Below are positions 43,020 through 54,018 of a DNA stretch of 64,000 nucleotides, piece after piece (the first letter of the stretch is position 1; every line of letters starts with the position of its first letter). The DNA comes from Ryuthela nishihirai (lineage: Eukaryota; Arthropoda; Arachnida; Araneae; Heptathelidae). The notes under the pieces were generated by a model that was not told where the DNA came from, ran no database searches, and saw only the letters and a program-made list of their open reading frames with translations. A program made the position numbers and the translations under genes. The DNA is taken from contig JAWZYU010000005.1 of NCBI GenBank assembly GCA_038380435.1, positions 37,160,001 to 37,224,000 of the forward strand, given 5' to 3'.

Positions 43020-43290
43020 TGGTTTGTGTTGTTTTTACCACTCAGTGGAACTTTTTTACGCACAATGGGCGAAAGTGCCATGGCAAAAGAGCCCCAAGGG
43101 CTTAGAGAAGGTGGGGCGGGGAAGGGGATGCACTGGGCAGCAGTTCGGAGACAAATGATAACAACCCGTCAAGGCCATCTACTGTGTGCTACTTAATCTG
43201 TATGGTCCGCCTTCAGACGGATCCACGGCTTCATGTCCTATCCCACAAACGACGACACATCGTTGGGATGGGGTGGGGATGTTAGCGGAG
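43020..43290 (-). mobile_element. SINE-M copy 13, old and partial
   Basis: A diverged minus-strand fragment: GTTGTTTTTACCACTCAGTG, GCACAATGGGCGAAAGTGCC, GCCCCAAGGGCTTAGAGAAG, CGTCAAGGCCATCTACTG, ATCCACGGCTTCATGTCC. It fades out before the tRNA head. Confidence 0.82.
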
Positions 43291-43426
43291 GTACAAGATG
43301 GATGGAATTTCTAAATGTTTTGCATCATAGATGATACTTGCATGTGATGTTAATCAAAGAAATTTTCAAAGGGCAAAAGTGCGATTTTGATGTTTTGAAG
43401 TTTCAGTATTTTTATTATTTTATCCC

Positions 43427-43620
43427 ATGGGCGAGTGGTTAGCGCGCTTGGCTAGAGATCTAGGGACCTGGGTTCGAGCCCCAGGTAAGGCATGGATGTG
43501 TGTGTTGTTTTTCTGCTGGGTTTCTGCCATCCTCACAGATCTTCTACTATGGCATATAAACTGACAGGCTCCTGTCAGACCTCTGTAGCAAGCAGCTGCT
43601 TGAGGGGGTATTTATTTATT
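43427..43620 (+). mobile_element. SINE-L copy
   Basis: Head GGGCGAGTGGTTAGCGCGC, B box GGTTCGAGCCCC, then AAGGCATGGATGTGTGTG, TTCTGCTGGGTTTCTGCC, CTATGGCATATAAACTGACA and GCTTGAGGGGGTATTTATTT. TTTATTATTTTAT-like sequence on both sides could be a target duplication, but AT-rich context makes this uncertain. Confidence 0.93.
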
Positions 43621-44450
43621 ATTTATTATACCAATCACTAATTAAAGAGCAAAGATGCATTAGACTCAAATAAACCAAAAAGTATAATGTATGAAAGATA
43701 TAGAGTGTACGATCAGTATGAAACTTGTATTAGAAATTGGCTTTATTTGGAAACAAGTTTTCGTTAATTTGTTTATTTCATGTCGATACTTTTCTAATAA
43801 CATCTTCCATTTATTGCATTTAATTTGAAGCCTCATCCTTTAAAAAACGAAAATTCGAAATTTACGATTTAATTGAATAAGCAAAACATTCCATTCGTTC
43901 AAACAGCTAAATCACTTTTAGAGTGATTTCGTCAAAATTGTACGAAGGCGAAACAAGGACATTTATTGTTTCGAAGATTTTCCATTGTCGGCGAAGTGGC
44001 AATGGCTTTTTAGAGAATGTGCAACGAAGCTTAATTGCTTCCCTTCACTTGAGATATTTCGTTTAAAGGAGTTTGTTGTGTCTGAAGCGTTATGTCTAAG
44101 AGGGATCACTTTATCGCGGAATAAGCTACTCCTTTAGGATACCGTATTTATTGTTTTCGAAGGGAAAGAAAGAAGAGATGATAATTCTGATGCTTGTAGT
44201 GATACCTACGACACCTTTGAGTGCTCCGACGGTCTCAGAGCTCAAAATGAAAACGGACTGGTGATCCAATCTGACATTTAGTGTGAAACATGAAGATAGC
44301 CACGTGTTGCAGATCATTCACCTTTGTCTCTTTGGAATCCCCGAGATGAGAATTTTGAATGACAAAGGCGACGTCCTCTAGACTATCTGCGATACGACAT
44401 CTACAGAAAGGATTTAGTCCTTGTTGTCACCAAGTACTTCTAGTATAAGG
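43621..44450. other. AT-rich stretch without recognised features
   Basis: No gene or repeat recognised. The frame at 44126-44317 (minus) is short with no motif. Confidence 0.45.
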
Positions 44451-44679
44451 TTTCTACAGGATTTTTGGGTTATTCTAAGTTTGAAAATTCTCCGGCTGTC
44501 GCTAACCTAACCGCTCTCATGTCATCTTCTGTATTAACAGAAAACACGCACGTACGTTCATTACGAGACATCTGACAGAAAATGTAACGTAAGACGTAGT
44601 GTAAGAGTGTCGTGCTCAAAAATATTCAAACTCGTTGAAGAAAATTCTTCTAAGAAAAAACCTTACACCTACCGAAATA

Positions 44680-45057
44680 GGGGCGGGGGTGGCTCAGTCG
44701 GTAGCGCGCCAGGCTCGTAATCTGTAGTTCCCAGGTTCGAGTCCCAGCTGGATCAGCGTTGAGATTTATCTCTGCAAAATTTTCCTCCCTGCCCACGGTC
44801 AGTAGGGGACACCGACGGGCTTGGAAAGGCCGCCGTCCGTCGAATGGGACGTTAAGCCGTGGCCCCGTGTGTGGGAGAGCCATACCCTGTGCACGTTAAA
44901 GAACACGCTGGATGGCCTTGACGGGAGGCTACCATCTGTCTCCCAACAGCTGTTCCAGTGGGACAACCTTCTCTGAGCCTTCGGGGTCCATGTGACCTGG
45001 CCATTTAGCCCATGGTGTGCAAAAAAGTGCCGCTCAGAAGTAAAACAAACCAACCCA
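44680..45057 (+). mobile_element. SINE-M copy 14 with target-site duplication and a known empty site
   Basis: Nearly full-length, with A box TGGCTCAGTCGGTAGCGCG and B box GGTTCGAGTCCC. A short internal deletion removes part of 'gggtcccctccccc' near 44960. ACCTACCGAAATA (44667-44679) and ACCTACTGAAATA (45058-45070) flank it. The equivalent uninterrupted sequence, ACATCCTGAAATATGAG, is present at about 37245 in the right arm. Confidence 0.96.
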
Positions 45058-45683
45058 ACCTACTGAAATATGAATATTCAAGTTCAGATCAGTGGTGAAA
45101 TATTTTGCAATTTGAACAAAAAATGCTTCTGCTTCTTCAAAACTCGTGGAAAAAACTAATTTCATACATGCAGGTTCGAACACTCCGAAAAACATAAGTA
45201 GGTCTCGCATGTGCAAGCGCTTGCATGAAAATTATCCAAATTGGCTCATACTTACAAATAAAATATTATACTTGATATACACAGTATGTGGATTTCACCC
45301 TTGTTCAGAAAAGTGAATACTTGATTCGCATACAGCTGAAGAAATGCTTACACAAAAAGTGAATGTTCGCAGGAAAAACAACATTGCTGATTTGCATCTC
45401 ACTCGAAATGACGTTGTTGCAAGAAACGAAATTGTGGCATTCACGCCCTAATTCTTAAAAAATGAATACTTGTGTTAATCTATAGTTACTACTGCACTTC
45501 GCATGTGCACACACTTGTAATAAACTGAGAAAAAGTTTTGAACGTAAAGAAACATGCATTCTCATGCGGGAAAAAATAACTAAACCGTTCTTAGTTGAAC
45601 GTGAAATATGCATGATTTATTTACTCGCGTAATGAAACACATATGGGAATGCATATCACTGTCGAAAAACGTGTCTTTGCAGG

Positions 45684-46074
45684 ATTGGGTTGTTGGGTTG
45701 TTTTACCTCTGAGCGGCACTTTTTTGCACACCATGTGCTAAATGGCCAGGTCACATGGACCCCGAAGGCTCAGAGAAGGTTGGGGGAGGGGACCCACTGG
45801 AACAGCTGTTGGGAGACAGATGGTAGCCTTCCGTCAAGACCATCCAGCGTGTTCTTTAACGTGCACAGGGTATGGCTCTCCCGCACACGGGGCCACGGCT
45901 TAATGTCCCATCCGACGGACGGCAGCCTTTCCAAGCCCATCGGTGTCCCCTACTGACCGTGGGCAGGGCGGGGAATTTTGCGGAGATAAATCTCAACGCT
46001 GACCCAGCTGGGACTCGAATCTGGGAACTACAGATTACGAGCCTGGCGCCCTACCGACTGAGCCACCCCCGCCT
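45684..46074 (-). mobile_element. SINE-M copy 15
   Basis: Full-length minus-strand copy from GGGTTGTTGGGTTGTTTTAC to GACTGAGCCACCCCCGCC. The flanks CGTGTCTTTGCAGG (45670-45683) and CGTCTGTGCAGG (46075-46086) are a probable decayed target-site duplication. The corresponding empty sequence is the CTTGTGTTTGCAGCG word in the inverted-repeat arms (about 38490). Confidence 0.93.
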
Positions 46075-46582
46075 CGTCTGTGCAGGAAAAATAACCACTT
46101 TCACACTTATAAAATACAGAAATATACGTACTCCTGCGGGAAAAATTACCTAAGCCCATTCTTTCTTAGACGTGAAATGCGAATGTTAGAGTTATTCACG
46201 TATTGTAACACATATGGGAATATATATCATTATCGAAAAACGTTGCTTGCAGAGAAAAATAACCACCTTCGCCCTTATACACACACAGTTTAGTTACGTG
46301 CTTGTTCAAGCGTAGCAGGGAAAACAACTGTAGAAATACACACGGAACCCTGAAAAGAGTATGAGAATAGGTCCGAAAATATAAACAACCTTAGTGCAAA
46401 TCTATCGTTTTAACACACGTTTATACTTTACATGTTCCTGCATGAAAATATTCCACACACTCCTAATTTCATCCATGTCATGACTTTTTAGTTCAAATCT
46501 TAATTGCACCCTGTCCATGAGAATCGCATCGTTCATTGACCAGGTTTGCTTTTTAGCAAAGTGCATGGTCATATCGCTACTC

Positions 46583-46790
46583 TACAGTTTCTCAAAAAAG
46601 TATCCGAACACTATGGTTGATGACAGAATTCAGAAAAAATATCTGGCAACGATTTTTTTAGAAATTAGTGATGTGGCAACCTTCGTGTCATGTGACACGA
46701 AGATTGCCAGATCACTAATTTCTAAAAAAATCGTTGCCAGATATTTTTTCTCAATTCTGTAATCAACCGTAGTGTTCGGATATTTTTTAA
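46583..46790. mobile_element. Simple palindromic MITE, right end decayed
   Basis: Left end TACAGTTTCTCAAAAAAGTA. The arms meet near GTCATGTGAC (46688-46697). The right arm loses its last ~13 bp, passing from GTTCGGATATTTTTTA into a TA-rich tract. Confidence 0.85.
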
Positions 46791-46829
46791 TATATATAAT
46801 GCGTATGAATATATAATGCAATGAATATG

Positions 46830-47189
46830 GAGCATGTGCAGTTACCGTTCACAGCAAACTGCAGCGCTTAATGTTCACAGCACATTGGATCGTGTGAGCT
46901 CACAAAGATCTAGATCGTGTGGGCTCACTCACGGAAATATTGAGCGTGTGCAGTTACCGTTCACAGCAAACTGGAGCGTGGGCAGTAACTGCACACGCTC
47001 CAGTTTGCTGTGAACGATAACTGGAGCGTGTACAGTTGCTGTACACGCTCCAGATATTTTTCCTGAATTCGGTAATCACGTGACACGAAGGTTGCCAGAT
47101 CACTAATTTCTAAAAAAAATCGTTGCCAGATATTTTTTCTGAATTCTGCAATCAACCATAGTGTTCGGATACTTTTTTGACCGACCGTA
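46830..47189 (-). mobile_element. Composite MITE, copy D, reversed and partial
   Basis: Contains the linker (GATCTAGATCGTGTGGGCTC), the GAGCGTGT/ACACGCTC palindromes (46944-47055) and the outer half-arm to TTTTTTGACCGACCGTA. Its left side carries an extra decayed stretch (GGAGCATGTGCAGTTACC, GCAGCGCTTAATG). The full inner palindrome that accompanies this part in the other composites is the neighbouring element at 46583-46790, separated by about 40 bp. Confidence 0.82.
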
Positions 47190-47879
47190 CGAAAGATCGT
47201 CCCCTGCGCCATTTTCGCATTCAGGTGATCACCGGAAAGGGACTGTCCCGCAGAAACTGTGTGTTATTGGTTGGTAAAAATAAAGATGAAATTTAAGTGA
47301 TGAAAATGATACACCCTGAATGTCATTTGGAAATTCGTGGATATTTGTGCATGTTAACGCTATCACCACCAAACAAATGACGTGGAGATTAACATTTATG
47401 CTGCTGCAGCTTTCTTTTTCGCATTACTTCTACTTCTTATTACACCGGATTGCAACTTTCACGCATTCTATTTTCTGTGAAACTCGAATTAAACGATACT
47501 TTCTTTACTTGTTTTTTCATTTTTTCATTGAAGTTTTTTGTTACATCGGCACCGTTTTGTAAAACATGCAGCATACACACATTTCTTATGACATTAAATT
47601 AACAATTTTCTGTCTGGGTTCCTTCTAACAATGATTTTGTTTTACCCTTTCAAATGAACATTATTTGCTTTTGTGGTGGGATAAAACCATACTTTCCGGT
47701 AACTGCCATATACTTTTTAATTGTGATGAATAGTATAAGAGGACATTTTAAAATTAGCTGACCACTTGGAGCTTTTGCAGGCAGTAAACTGTTGAGATGA
47801 GTCGTTAAGCCCCATCGAAGATAAGATGCCAGCATACAGGACCTGTCATCGACCTATTATCCGTATGACCTCTAATGAC
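47190..47879. other. Stretch without recognised features
   Basis: No gene or repeat recognised. Frames at 47320-47562 (plus) and 47650-47835 (minus) show no motif. Confidence 0.45.
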
Positions 47880-48007
47880 GAAGTCAAATAATTATTCGCT
47901 TTCAATCGTCATGATTGAATGCTTTCAATGTCATGATTGAATGATCGAAATGCAGCGCCCATGCGCTGCATTTCATCATGATTGAAAGCGAATAATTATT
48001 TCACTTC
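47880..48007. repeat. Hairpin with nested inner palindrome
   Basis: Outer arms GAAGTCAAATAATTATTCGC... (47880-47906) and its complement (47981-48007) match over 27 bp with one mismatch. Inside is TCATGATTGAATG repeated twice (from 47909 and 47931), then a second hairpin (ATGCAGCG CCCATG CGCTGCAT, 47950-47971). It may be a small foldback element. Confidence 0.8.
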
Positions 48008-49141
48008 GCCATGAGGGTTGAAAAGATCCTTGAGGGAGATCAATTCACGAAGCTCGTACCGTGTAGAAGACAGGCAGCACTTCCATTGGTCAGTACGTAA
48101 GTTGCCAGTGATACCATTAGTTGCTGTTGATACCCATTCCGCCAATTTTGATGCCGGCGCTTTCTTAATTTTCCCGAAGGTAGTCAGTCAACAGCCAGGT
48201 CCAACTTCCTAGTTGTCGCTGAGTGAGCTCCACTATAATGAAACAAGGTGGCTTCACATTTGGAAAGTGCGGGAAAATACCCACGCCACTTTATTCTCCA
48301 ATGGAAATGGAGAATGCGATAACGGTGAAACTTGCAGGCGGGGTTTCTGCGTAAAAACAAAACGTGTGGTGCCGTGTGCAAAGCGCGGGAAAATTCGAAG
48401 AAAAAAAAACTGCGATTCTAAGACTCACCCCGTTTTTAGAGACGTTTATATGGGAAAAAACTGCGTCTTAGAATCGAAGAAATACGGTAATAGCGGGCGT
48501 GGTAGTGGGGGCGCATAAAGGGGCGTGGTCAGTGGCGACATACGTGAAAAGCACTCTGCATGGGAGTAGCCTATTCTGTCATTATATTACTTCTCTGATT
48601 CTTTTTTTAGCCTTTCAGGGAGGGGGTGACACTCCCCTTTTACTCCCACTACTTCTCCACTTTTACTACCACCTTTTTTATTACCCCTTTTTACTCCCAC
48701 TTTATCTTCCCTACTCTTCCTTCTTCCCCTAACCTTTATTCCCCCTTTACTTCCCCTTACTCTTCTTTCTCCCTTTCCCTTACTCTCTCTTACCCTCCTG
48801 TCCTCTTCGCTCTCCCTTACAAGTAAAAAAAAATGCAGTTCAGAGATAAAACAAACACAATCAAAACGAAACGGACAGAAGATGCAATTTACTTTCAAAT
48901 AATTTAAAAATCGATATTTTTGTGTAGTAGAAGTGTTATATGTAAAAGTAGAGTATAGGAACAGTATATGTTTTTACATTGAATGGGAAAATATGTGTAA
49001 TAATACTCAATTAAAACCTGAAACAATGTAAAATTTGCAACTAACAGTGCTTAGATCAATTTCTGTTAGGATATAGAAGAATAACTGCTCGTTTCATGCT
49101 GAATAGCAGTCACCACCCTTATCATGGATCACATAAAATGA
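48008..49141. other. Unassigned stretch with a short inverted motif
   Basis: At 48411-48423 and 48464-48475 the words GCGATTCTAAGAC and GTCTTAGAATCG are inverted, and GAAGAAATACGGTAATA follows. This motif type is often seen at the ends of DNA transposons, but only one short pair is present. 48630-48820 is a C/T-rich low-complexity tract. The frames 48018-48212, 48213-48518 and 48587-48898 have no recognised domain. Confidence 0.4.
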
Positions 49142-49805
49142 ATGTTGAGTTATTTTGTCTCTGAGCACACAATGAACAGGTCATGAGGGACCAAGGGTTG
49201 AGAGAAAGTTGAGGAAAGGGACCAACTGCACAGCTGTCAGGAGACAGGTGGAAGCCTCCCGTCAAGGCCATCCATCGTGGTCTCTACCATGCACAGAATA
49301 TAGCTCCCTCCTGCACACAGGTCAAAGGTTTAATGTCCCATCGACGAATGGCAGTCTTTGCGACCTCCGCGGTTTTCCCTTTCTCACCGAGAGTAGGGTG
49401 GAGGGTTTTGAGGGCATAAATATATACTCCGATACAGTGGAGACTCGCTGCGCAAAATTCCCCGCCCTGCCCACGGTCAGTAGGGGACACCGATGGGCTT
49501 GGAAAGGCTACCGTCCGTCGGATGGGACGTTAAGCCTTGGCCCCATGTGCGGGAGAGACTACCCTGCGCACGTTAAAGAACGCGCTGGATGGCCTTAACG
49601 GGAGGCTACCATCTGTATCCCAAAAGCTATTCCAGTGGGTCTCCCCCCAACCTTCTCTGAGCCTTCGGGGTCCATGTGACCTGGAAATTTAGCCCATTGT
49701 GTGCAAAAAAGTGCCGCTCAGAGCCAACCCAACAGTGGGGACTCGAACCTGGAAAACTGCAGATTACGAGCATGTCGCGCTATCGACTGATTCCCTTTCC
49801 CCGAA
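49142..49805 (-). mobile_element. SINE-M copy 16, split by a nested SINE-M
   Basis: Old minus-strand copy. The tail and body lie at 49142-49447 (TTTTGTCTCTGAGCACACAA, GTCAAGGCCATCCATCG, GGTTTAATGTCCCATCGACG). The tRNA head resumes at 49732 (GACTCGAACCTGGAAAAC, CAGATTACGAGCATGTCGCG) and ends at about 49805. Confidence 0.88.
49448..49731 (+). mobile_element. SINE-M copy 17, 5'-truncated, nested in copy 16
   Basis: Starts within the body at CTGCGCAAAATTCCCCGCCC and ends at GTGCCGCTCAGAGCCAACCCA. ACAGTGGAGACTCG (49434-49447) and ACAGTGGGGACTCG (49732-49745) are its 14-bp target-site duplication. The duplicated target is part of the older SINE's head region. Confidence 0.94.
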
Positions 49806-50764
49806 TGCTGAACGACTACGTTGTTGTTGATTGCTCACTGAGAAACTGTTCAGTAACGTATGGAATCATAAGACATCGTATGTGCTTAAAGAACGCGGTA
49901 CATGGCCATCCATTATTTTTTAAATGTACGTGATGTGACCATTAATTGTTCGTTAAATGCGGAAGCTGTGGCTGTCCAGTGTGCTTTAAGTGCAGAGGAT
50001 GAGAGTTGTCATCCATTGTTATTTAAATACACACGATGTGATCGCTCGTCGCTCATTAAAGAAAGCATAGATGTTGCCATCTTGCAGGTGCGAATATGAC
50101 GTAGGTCGGCTTTTACAAATTCATCATTTCCAATTTTTCTCATCAAGTTCAGAAAGAAGTCATCAGGACAGGGTGAGCCTGGAAAAGAACATCGATAACA
50201 AATTACAGCATGAAGAGAACAGAAAAGTCGGAGGAGGAAGGGGGGAGGGGGAGATGTGAGAAGTTGGTAATGATTGACCGCCTCCTTGCAAAATGCGCGC
50301 TCCTATTAATTTATCATTTTGCTGCCCTAAGGCTAATGACTGTTAATCGAATGGCTGGAGTTTCGTTATGAAAGCAACAGTGCTTCCATGTTACTTCTAT
50401 ATCGATTGTGGAGCTGTACCACTTCCGCAGAAAATATCCTAAATGTACGATGACTGCTTTTATGGTAGGAAAAATGCAATTCATCGCAACGTATTTTAAA
50501 TATCATAATGGGCGAAAGCATTTTGAAGCTAATTACTTTTTGAATTAATTGGAATTCATGAAATCATGCAGAATCAGACGAAATGCTTGTCGCTCCTCAT
50601 ATGATACATACCGAGGGAGGAATGATAGAAATACACCAAAAAAATTCAGTCTTTGTAAGTTATCATAGAAGATAAAAAGCTGTAAAAACAAAAGCAATAT
50701 AGGGTAATGTGTTGGCGTTACAATGCTCTCCGTCCCCTTATGCCCTTCTGTACTATTAAAACAA
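49806..50764. other. Stretch without recognised features
   Basis: No gene or repeat recognised. Short plus-strand frames (49902-50099, 50071-50259) have no motif. GAGGAGGAAGGGGGAGGGGG at 50232 is a simple purine tract. Confidence 0.45.
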
Positions 50765-51370
50765 TAGAAAAAGGTCTCAACTCTTAGCTATCTTAGAAAA
50801 TGCTCTCAACTCTTAGCTATCTTAGAAAATGTTCTCAACTCTTAGCTATCTTAAAAAATGCTCTTAACTCAACTCTAATAGAAAATGATCTCAACACTTT
50901 CATAGAAAATATCCTCAGCTCTTAACGTACACAGAAAGGTTCTCAGCTCTTAAATATTCTCAACTCTTAACACAGATAGAAAATGCTCTGAACTGTTTTA
51001 CTCTCATACAAAATGCTCTCAATTCTTCTTAGTCAGAAAATGTCCTCAACTCTTAAATATTCTCAGCTGTTAACGTAAAAAGAAAAGGACTCTCACCTCG
51101 TGATTTTTCTATAAAATGCTCTGAACTCTTAACTTTCGTAAAAAAAAACTCTCATCTCTTGCAGAGAAAACCAACTTCTCTTGCAGAGTCCCAACTCTTA
51201 AATGTTCTCGACTGTTAACTTTCATAAAATTAAACCTCTCAACTCATAATTTTCATAAAATAAATGCTCTGAACTCTTTTTACAGAAAATGTCCTCAACT
51301 CTTAAATATTCTCAGTTCTTAACCCGGATAGAAAAGGCTCTCGGCTCTTAACTCTGATATAAGACATTCA
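50765..51370. repeat. ~29-bp AT-rich minisatellite
   Basis: The words CTCTCAACTCTTAGCTATCT and AGAAAATGCTCTCAACTCTT repeat some 15-20 times with increasing divergence. The first three units (50775-50860) are nearly identical. One isolated unit recurs at 51636-51663. The end of the array is shared in reverse with 62210-62310. Confidence 0.85.
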
Positions 51371-51719
51371 GTGAATGGTTAAGAAGAACTAGGCAAGTGT
51401 TAAAAAATTCCTCCAGCCATTTCCCGATCGAAAATGTGATCTCCTGGTTATCTGCCAGTTACTGTACCAATCCATCTACAACTAATTGGCAGTTCAGATT
51501 TGCTCACATAAAGCCTATACTCTGTGTTCCACGAGTGTTACTACAAACTACAAAAGGAAAATGGCTCACCTCTCCCTTCCCCCCCCCCCCCCCACTTATC
51601 CTCAAGAAAGTCCTTTTTCATGGAAAAAATAAACAAAATGTTCTCAACTGTTAGCTTTCATAGAATAATATAACCATCGTTTAATATATAGCACTAGAAA
51701 TCAATCGGTGCCTCCAGAG

Positions 51720-52410
51720 CCTCTGAGAGATCTAGACTTTCACTCCAACTCCTACCTGCCCATGAAAGTGACATCGGATCTCATATTTTTTAAAGTTTCT
51801 GAGAACTACGATTCCAAATGCTTCAATGGACTGATTTTTGCCTCCCTTGCACCAGTATATTGAAAATTGATCTTTGACCTCGAATGACCCATCGGATCCA
51901 AATTTACACAACATTTCTGAGATCTAAAGACCTGAAATACTCCCTAGTCATCAAATTTTAGCTATCTGCCAGTTGACAAAATTTGACTTTCGACCTCGAA
52001 ATACCTGCCGGATCCTAAATTTCCCAATGTTTCTGATAGCTGCGACCCAAAACATCCTCAGACACCATTTTTTAGCTCAGTAGAACCGGTTGATCTGAAT
52101 TTGACCTATGACCTCGAAAGAAACTCTCGATCCGAAATTTCGTAACCTAATTTCTTTATATTAAGAAACGTAAAGGGAGCTGACAATTAGTTCATAGAGG
52201 GATTTCGGATCGTAGGTTTCAGAAATGTGCTGAGAACAACCCGAAACATTCCCATATACCAATTTTTCACGTTTCTAGCACTAATAGATCAAGTTTACCT
52301 TTATGTGACCTTTTCATGTGACCCTGAAGAACATGTCGGAGGTCAAATTTCAGATTTTGTCCGAGATCTAAGATTGGATTATCCCTAGATGCAAATTTTC
52401 AGAATTTTAA
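51720..52410. repeat. Degenerate ~120-bp tandem repeat
   Basis: A pattern of GACCTCGAA...CGGATCC-AAATTT..., TTTCTGAGA..., and ...CCATTTTTTAGC recurs about six times (for example GACCTCGAATGACCC at 51879, GACCTCGAAATACCTG at 51992, GACCTCGAAAGAAACTC at 52111). Later units are in mixed orientation. It lies inside the left arm of inverted repeat 2. Confidence 0.65.
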
Positions 52411-52439
52411 GTTTGCGCATCATGGTTAGAATTAGAATG

Positions 52440-52720
52440 ATTCCCTGTCAATCAATCAATCAATTAATCAATCAATTACTCAATCAATCGCAATGGTCTA
52501 GAGTTAGAATTAGCTTGACCCCTGCGTCACTCAGTCAATCAATCAACAATCAATCAAACTTAATCGCCTCTACGAAAATAGACATGATACGAGAATAGAC
52601 ATTGCTTCTACGTAGAAATAGCATGATCACCTGTCACTCACCCGATAAATCAATCAAGCAAGAAATGAAGCAGTCAGTCAGTCAATCAGCAATCAATCAA
52701 TCAATCAATCAATTGTCTAC
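52440..52720. repeat. (CAAT)n-rich simple repeat, left arm
   Basis: Runs of TCAATCAATCAATCAATTAA, with GGTCTAGAGTTAGAATTAGC, TGATCACCTGTCACTCACCC and a second run at 52672-52712 between and after them. The partner in the right arm is 60868-61090, which lacks a ~37-bp segment (52572-52608). Confidence 0.88.
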
Positions 52721-54018
52721 ATGCATATATTAGATATACATATTTGATAGTTACATTTTATATTTTCGTATTTGGCATCTTTCGTCGCTAATAGAATTGC
52801 TGAGTTGCGGAGAGTTGCTTCAGAGCCTTACAAACCTCGCTATGCCCCTTTTGCTGTGTACATTGTATCGATTGTGTGTAGGTGGGAAAGTCATATAGAT
52901 ATCATATAAATATTACTCTCGCCATGAATTAGTAGATAAATAAAAAAGACCGACATCGTTAGCGACAGCGAAGTACCGAACCTCGAGGACAACTATGAAT
53001 AATGACGTCAAGGTCCAGAACTCTGGAGAATGTTCGATGCCTAAAACGACTAAGAATTGTAATCTGCGTTTCGTGGTTGAAAGCATTTTTTGAGTTGATA
53101 TTGCAAATTGTAATGTTAAATATGTGTTTGTGAGTTGTAATGTTTCCTTTAATTCAAACGTGTTTACAGCGAATAAAATAATAAAAGGTATTACAGTAAG
53201 ATTTGAGATTCGATCTCTAAGATTAACTTAACCACAGGATTTTTTGTTGCTTTATCGTATAAATAAAGAGTACATAGATTCTAAATAGACTTTCTGCTTA
53301 TGTGAATAATATCTTTAGTATAAGTTGATTTTAAATGTTTTATAACCTTTTTGCAATATTTTTGTATTCTTATTGCTAACTTAATGCATTTGTAAACAAA
53401 GTTTATATTTCCTTTGGCCTTTTTTTAATCTGAAATATTTTGGTACCAAGAAGAGGGATGAATTTCTTTTTCCTCAAATTGAATGCCAGAAACAAAAAAA
53501 TTGAATGATAAATTAATAAATGAAATGAAATCTCTGAATAATAACATGAAAACGACATGGTTTCTTTGATACCTGAATTTAAAAATTAGGGAACTCTGAT
53601 AAAATAGATTATCTTAAAATTCAAAATAATGTTTTGATTACACTTTAAAGTGACACGAGACATGACATTAAAAGTGAATTAAAAGAATGATGCATTTTGT
53701 TAAAGTACGGAATTGTAAGTTTTTGATCTGAAATTAGCAGCATAAAGTGAAATGTTGAGTTTGCAGTTGGTAAAGATACCAACTTACTATTAAGAATGAT
53801 AGGAACAGGAATATTGAAGAGACGCACATTGCTGGTACTAAAAGAAAATATATGTTACTCAAACTCTCAAAGAGGGTGGTTAAAACCAAACATGGGTCCA
53901 AGAATGTATTTTCGGGGGTGTGGAGGGGGGAGTCCGAGAATTTAGTTTCTAAACTTGAATAGGGTTTCCCAATTACTGAAATATCCCACTGCACAGGAAA
54001 GTTTAAAATGATATTCTA

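Larger units (their letters stand above)
44451..46480. repeat. Diverged third copy of inverted-repeat-1 sequence
   Basis: Parts align with the right arm and, in reverse, with the spacer. 44465-44665 matches 37080-37245 (GTTATTCTAAGTTTGAAA, CATCTGACAGAAAATGTAACGTAAGAC, GTCGTGCTCAAAAATATTC). 45061-45110 matches 37250-37295 (GAAATATGAATATTCAAGTT). 45290-45460 matches the reverse of 35630-35800. 45540-46320 has the GCGGGAAAAATAAC, TGAAACACATATGGGAAT and AAAAACGT-TTGCAG words of the inner arm. It is clearly older than the arms are to each other and is interrupted by two SINE-M insertions. Confidence 0.75.

Noticed and set aside
52389..52598. Frame with repeated QSINQ units
   Set aside because: A translation of the (CAAT)n simple repeat, also present in the other inverted arm.
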